Source: Patescibacteria group bacterium
GTDB lineage: Bacteria > Patescibacteriota > UBA1384 > XYA2-FULL-43-10 > 1-14-0-10-43-13
Assembly: GCA_022705465.1 (NCBI GenBank)
Contig: JAKJEK010000003.1
Coordinates: 1 to 20,031, forward strand
Length of the DNA stretch: 20,031 bases
Direction: 5' to 3'
Shown here: positions 17,231 to 20,031 of the stretch, one piece after another
How positions within the stretch are numbered: the first letter of the stretch is position 1
Layout of the letters: each line of letters starts with the position of its first letter
Translations under genes and position numbers: made by a program
Notes under the pieces: generated by a model
Database searches by the model: none
What the model was told of the DNA's origin: nothing
The model's input: the letters and a program-made list of their open reading frames with translations, nothing else

Positions 17231-17279
17231 ATAATAGCTGTCACACCGCTACGTTATCTTTGAGTGTAAACGAGCTATT
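17231..17279 (-). promoter_or_regulatory. Gap between uppP and the T4SS-like operon: inverted repeat and possible -10 element
   Basis: AATAGCT and AGCTATT (17233-17239 and 17273-17279) form a 7-bp inverted repeat with a 33-nt loop. The loop holds a smaller ACAC/GTGT pairing. On the minus strand it is followed by a T-rich run, so it may act as a weak terminator after uppP. The TATTAT at 17236-17231 is a plausible -10 for the operon, 8 nt before the GTG at 17222. I see no matching -35. Both readings are tentative. Confidence 0.3.
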
Positions 17280-18084
17280 TTGCAAAATAAGTGAATATAA
17301 CAACGATTGCCAGCATTAGCCTGTACCAAAAGAAGATAGAAAAATCGCTTTTTCTCAAATATTGTAACAAATATTTAATTGTAATGAAACCAAATGCTGT
17401 GGAAGCGATAAAACCACTCCAGAAGGCATGATCCAGACTAATTAATTTTAGATCACCGAGTTTAAACAAAAAAGCTCCGGCCATCGCTGGTGTGCCGAGC
17501 AGGAACGATATTCGTGCTGCCTGGTCTCTATCCAAACCAAGCGCCCGCCCGGCTGTCATTGTGATTCCCGAGCGTGAAACGCCGGGTACTAGTGCGATTG
17601 CCTGAGCCAAACCAATCAGGAAGGTGTTGCCATAGGACAACAACTGAGTCTTGCTTGCGTCATGTTTCTTGGCATACTTGTCTGACAGCCATAAAAGTGC
17701 TCCAAATACGACCAGGTTTGTAGCCAACAATAATGGTGAATGCAGGAATTCCTCAACGTAGTCTTCGATGAATACTCCGACAATTGCTGCTGGAATAGAG
17801 GCCACGACAATTTTCCACAGCAGGTCTTTAGGGTATCGCGCCACCGGCCCTTTACTAAGAGCCGGTCGAAAAGCATTCCCAATAATCTCCACCCAATCTT
17901 TACCGAAATATATAACGATTGCCAGCAAAGTACCAAAATGCAAAGCGACATCAAAAGAAAGACCACGGTAGTCCCAGCTAAACATATACGGCACGAGCAC
18001 TAGGTGGCCGGAGGATGAAACAGGTAGGAACTCCGAGACGCCCTGGATTGCGCCGATTATCAGCGATTGAATATACTCAGTCAT
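17275..18084 (-). CDS. uppP: Undecaprenyl-diphosphatase UppP (BacA)
   Basis: This 269-residue integral membrane enzyme removes the terminal phosphate from undecaprenyl diphosphate, regenerating the lipid carrier for peptidoglycan and other surface polymers. Both family signatures are present: EFLPVSSSGHL at 18-28 (catalytic Glu and the conserved SSSGH) and PGVSRSG at 167-173. Multiple hydrophobic segments cover the rest, and the length is normal for the family. I chose ATG 18084 (MTEYIQSLIIGAIQG), which fits the family N-terminus. An in-frame GTG at 18102 adds six residues upstream. No ribosome site is visible. A TACAAT lies 8 nt before the ATG. It is divergent from the PAP2 gene, which probably performs the same reaction. 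The end is 52 nt from the operon start. Confidence 0.95.
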   Translation of the reverse strand: MTEYIQSLIIGAIQGVSEFLPVSSSGHLVLVPYMFSWDYRGLSFDVALHFGTLLAIVIYFGKDWVEIIGNAFRPALSKGPVARYPKDLLWKIVVASIPAAIVGVFIEDYVEEFLHSPLLLATNLVVFGALLWLSDKYAKKHDASKTQLLSYGNTFLIGLAQAIALVPGVSRSGITMTAGRALGLDRDQAARISFLLGTPAMAGAFLFKLGDLKLISLDHAFWSGFIASTAFGFITIKYLLQYLRKSDFSIFFWYRLMLAIVVIFTYFAK

Positions 18085-18092
18085 TATTACTG

Positions 18093-18120
18093 ATTGTATC
18101 ACCGCTAGGCCGTATTAAAA
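18093..18120 (-). promoter_or_regulatory. Predicted uppP promoter, nearly leaderless
   Basis: On the minus strand TACAAT (18098-18093) lies 8 nt before ATG 18084. A weak TTTTAA (18120-18115) is 16 nt upstream of it. Initiation about 7 nt after the -10 would leave a leader of roughly 2 nt, which fits the absence of a ribosome site. Confidence 0.45.
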
Positions 18121-18160
18121 AGATCCGCTTAAAATTGTCTTGCTAAATGGTTTTATGCAC

Positions 18161-18188
18161 TTGCTCTTCCAGCTTTCTGTGTTACAAT
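18161..18188 (+). promoter_or_regulatory. Predicted promoter of the PAP2-xer operon, leaderless
   Basis: TTGCTC (18161-18166), a 16-nt spacer and TACAAT (18183-18188) precede ATG 18195 by only 6 nt. The expected start of transcription coincides with the A of the ATG. No ribosome site is present. It is divergent from the uppP promoter in the same 110-bp gap. Confidence 0.55.
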
Positions 18189-18194
18189 ACAAGC

Positions 18195-18788
18195 ATGGAA
18201 TCAATACTCAACATAATTAGGGAATACGATTTTGCTATTTATTACGCCCTTTATCAGCAAGGACTCGATTCCTCGCTTATTTCATGGTTGAATTATATTT
18301 TCGCTAAATACGGAATTGTGCTTTTCATACTTTCCTTCTCATATCTTATTTGGAAAAAGCGAATTAACGCCTTTTTGTGTTCCTTTTCGGCCATGGCGAT
18401 CGGCGGCCTAATTGATTTGATTATCTTTGTCTTCTGGCGCCGGCCCCGTCCGTTTGTTACCCATGGCGATGTCATTGTTCCTCCTCCGATGCTAGATGAG
18501 TTATCAGCTGACCGCATGAGCTCATTTCCCTCCAGTCATACTTACATCGTTTTCGCCATTGCTGTGAGCGTTTATCTTTACGGCCATAAGCGCCTTGGTT
18601 CCGTTTTGTTTATTCTGGCCATCTTTACTGCGCTAGGACGCATCGGAACCGGCCTGCATTACCCGTCTGACACAATTGGCGGCGCTCTGTTGGGCATTCT
18701 GTCCGGTATCATTGCCTACAGGATTGTCCATCAGGCGGAGAAGAACTGGCGATATGATGAAGGCGAAATTGCCGGTGCAGACAGGTAA
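18195..18788 (+). CDS. PAP2-family membrane phosphatase, probably an undecaprenyl-diphosphatase (BcrC-like)
   Basis: This 197-residue membrane protein carries the three acid-phosphatase motifs of the PAP2 superfamily: RRPRPF at 82-87 (the usual K-x6-RP site with Arg), PSSH at 112-115 (catalytic His), and G-R149-x5-H155-x3-D159. Hydrophobic segments at about 39-53, 62-80, 117-130, 135-148 and 160-178 flank them. PAP2 enzymes remove phosphate from lipid phosphates. BcrC-type members act on undecaprenyl diphosphate, as UppP does, and this gene sits divergently next to uppP. The ATG at 18195 gives a natural N-terminus. An upstream in-frame start at 18147 would add unrelated sequence and lies before the predicted promoter. 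The next gene follows after 14 nt, so co-transcription is likely. The lipid substrate is inferred. Confidence 0.9.
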   Translation: MESILNIIREYDFAIYYALYQQGLDSSLISWLNYIFAKYGIVLFILSFSYLIWKKRINAFLCSFSAMAIGGLIDLIIFVFWRRPRPFVTHGDVIVPPPMLDELSADRMSSFPSSHTYIVFAIAVSVYLYGHKRLGSVLFILAIFTALGRIGTGLHYPSDTIGGALLGILSGIIAYRIVHQAEKNWRYDEGEIAGADR

Positions 18789-18802
18789 CAACGAGGGACT
18801 AA

Positions 18803-19822
18803 ATGAAGGATCTCGATGAGTTAAAACGGGAATTTCTCGAGTTTTGCGAACTGGACAAGGGACAGTCTTTGCTGACCGTGGAAAATTACGATCGTTATCT
18901 CACCCGTTTCTTTGAGTGGTTGGCTGCAGAGTCGGGGCGGGAATCACATCTATCATCGGACATGATCACTCAGGAAGCTATCCGAAAATATAAACTTCAT
19001 GTAAACAGACTTACAGACCATGATGGTAAGCAGCTAAAGAGAACAACGCAGAACTATCACGTATTGGCCATCAGGGCATTCTTAAGATACCTTGCGTTTC
19101 GTGGCATTGAGTCCTTGTCGCCGGAAAAAATTTCAATCTCTAAGCTCGGAGACCGGGAAATTACTTTTCTCGAGTCCGACGAGATGAGTCGGCTGCTTGA
19201 GGCTCCCGACACCACCAAGCTTTCTGGTTTAAGAGACCGAGCAATGCTTGAGTTGCTATTTTCGACTGGAATGCGCGTTTCGGAACTAGTCGGTCTAAAT
19301 CTCGATGATATTAATTTCGAACGTGGAGAGATAGCGGTGCTTGGCAAGGGAAAAAAATTGCGTGTTGTTTTTATCTCTGACACTGCACTCTATTGGCTTG
19401 ACCAGTACATTAAAAACCGCGGTTATATAAAACCTCCCGCTGGCGCGCTCTCCACAAAAATCGAGGAACCGCTATTTCTTTCTTCGCGCGGGGAAAGAAT
19501 CACCGTTCGTTCTATTCAGCGCATGGTAGAACGCACTGCTGGCAAAGCTGGGCTCTCAAAGCATGTCTCGCCGCATACCCTTCGCCACTCCTTTGCCACC
19601 GATCTACTAATGGCAGGTGCCGATGTCAGAAGTGTACAGTCTCTGCTTGGCCACTCCTCAATTACCACAACCCAAGTCTACACTCACGTCACCGACCAGC
19701 ACCTTCGGGAGGTGCACCAGGCATTTCACGGTCGAACCCTTTCTAAACAAAAAAACGCCCCTGATGCACTGGACGCCGAAGACTTGGACAGTACCACCGA
19801 TACTGGTGAGATAGCCGTTTAG
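18803..19822 (+). CDS. XerC/XerD-type tyrosine recombinase
   Basis: This 339-residue protein has an N-terminal SAM-like DNA-binding domain (about 5-105) and a catalytic domain (about 118-305). Visible catalytic residues are R158 (GMRVSEL), K182 (the GKGKK turn), H258 and R261 (HTLRH), H284 (LLGHSS) and the nucleophile Y293 (QVYTHV). Such enzymes resolve chromosome dimers at dif, or integrate mobile DNA. The length and motif set resemble housekeeping XerC/D, with an acidic C-terminal tail of about 30 residues that is unusual. No recognisable attachment site is seen in the window. GAGGG lies 6-10 nt before the ATG, and the gene is 14 nt after the PAP2 gene. I lean to chromosomal maintenance, not a mobile-element integrase. 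Confidence 0.9.
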   Translation: MKDLDELKREFLEFCELDKGQSLLTVENYDRYLTRFFEWLAAESGRESHLSSDMITQEAIRKYKLHVNRLTDHDGKQLKRTTQNYHVLAIRAFLRYLAFRGIESLSPEKISISKLGDREITFLESDEMSRLLEAPDTTKLSGLRDRAMLELLFSTGMRVSELVGLNLDDINFERGEIAVLGKGKKLRVVFISDTALYWLDQYIKNRGYIKPPAGALSTKIEEPLFLSSRGERITVRSIQRMVERTAGKAGLSKHVSPHTLRHSFATDLLMAGADVRSVQSLLGHSSITTTQVYTHVTDQHLREVHQAFHGRTLSKQKNAPDALDAEDLDSTTDTGEIAV

Positions 19823-19827
19823 TTTGC

Positions 19828-19857
19828 CGCGAATCTGTTAGCTGATTTGAATTCGCG
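19828..19857 (+). terminator. Possible weak terminator after the recombinase gene
   Basis: CGCGAAT at 19828-19834 pairs with ATTCGCG at 19851-19857, a 7-bp stem with a 16-nt loop, 5 nt after the TAG. The following sequence is GGTTTTGTG, only mildly U-rich. The right arm overlaps the end of the convergent ORF, so it could serve both directions. Confidence 0.3.
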
Positions 19858-20029
19858 TGGTTTTGTGTGGCTCATCTTCCCACATGTCAAAGACCTCAAT
19901 CTCATATGACTCTTCTGTAAACGTATAAGAGGTAATCTCTGCCTTGATCGCCTCAATACGATGCTGGCCAGAGTTAATCGGCACTGAAGTATCCGGGTCT
20001 TTGATTTTTTTTATCTTTACTTTTTTCAC
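19838..20029 (-). CDS. Small unrecognised protein, possibly partial at the right edge
   Basis: The frame reads from GTG at 20029 to TAA at 19838 and gives 63 residues beginning MKKVKIKKIKD. It ends in an acidic then basic segment (MWEDEPHKTTRIQIS). Only two bases of the window lie upstream of the GTG, so the true start may lie outside. I do not recognise it. It has no signal peptide or membrane segment, and its beta-strand-like alternation (YEIEVFDMW) suggests a small globular fold. It is convergent with the recombinase gene, with 15 nt between stops. Confidence 0.5.
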   Translation of the reverse strand: MKKVKIKKIKDPDTSVPINSGQHRIEAIKAEITSYTFTEESYEIEVFDMWEDEPHKTTRIQIS

Positions 20030-20031
20030 TT

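Noticed and set aside
18803..19822. Recombinase as marker of an integrated mobile element spanning the T4SS-like operon
   Set aside because: No flanking direct repeats, tRNA end or relaxase is visible, and the enzyme looks like housekeeping XerC/D. It is also co-directional with PAP2, not with the operon.
1..20031. Recoding of TGA as glycine (as in Absconditabacteria/Gracilibacteria)
   Set aside because: All long frames are intact without in-frame TGA. Recoded genomes would show many interrupted frames under the standard code.
1..20031. CRISPR arrays, tRNA or rRNA genes, insertion sequence ends
   Set aside because: I scanned for spaced direct repeats, cloverleaf ends and terminal inverted repeats and found nothing that could be supported.

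Overview
The window looks like a chromosomal segment of a Patescibacteria/CPR bacterium, with Saccharibacteria my best guess. The reasons are gene content and order. A VirB4-type ATPase is split from its TraC-like N-terminal domain, and it sits beside a PrgI-family protein and a TrbL/VirB6-like membrane protein. Several peptidoglycan hydrolases and large unrecognised secreted proteins share the same operon. The lineage is inferred, because the window contains no rRNA or ribosomal protein gene. The standard bacterial code fits every gene, with long ORFs and no in-frame TGA. All 15 stops that can be seen are TAA or TAG.

Layout. Positions 1-17222 are one tightly packed minus-strand block. In transcription order from the right it holds: a membrane-anchored TPR-like protein (17222-16551); a secreted six-cysteine protein (16529-15045); a TrbL/VirB6-like channel protein (15042-12754); a Pro/Gln-rich protein whose start overlaps the end of the previous gene in the +1 frame (about 12821-11937); a predicted cytosolic HExxH protein (11909-10392); a PrgI-family protein (10275-9874); a TraC-like protein (9858-8860); a VirB4 ATPase (8845-7010); a lytic transglycosylase/amidase fusion (6970-5621); a PEGA plus beta-propeller membrane protein (5606-4332); a membrane-anchored M23-like protein with an altered zinc site (4289-2718); and a secreted protein of at least 905 residues that runs off the left edge (2715-1). 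Gaps are 2-116 bp and several genes nearly abut.

To the right, uppP (18084-17275, minus) is divergent from a PAP2 phosphatase (18195-18788, plus). A XerC/XerD-type tyrosine recombinase follows the PAP2 gene (18803-19822). A small, possibly partial minus-strand ORF ends the window. No intergenic stretch exceeds about 120 bp. I see no tRNA, rRNA, CRISPR array or insertion sequence.

How the genes work together (inference). The minus-strand block looks like a type IV secretion-related machine of the minimal Gram-positive/CPR type: ATPase, PrgI/VirB3-like protein and TrbL/VirB6-like channel, with cell-wall-cutting enzymes on the outer face of the membrane and large secreted proteins that could form the exposed part. 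No relaxase, coupling protein (VirD4), VirB11 or VirB8/9/10 is visible, so conjugation is not demonstrated. DNA uptake, effector delivery or host-cell attachment are alternatives. The uppP and PAP2 genes probably both serve recycling of the undecaprenyl lipid carrier for cell-wall synthesis.
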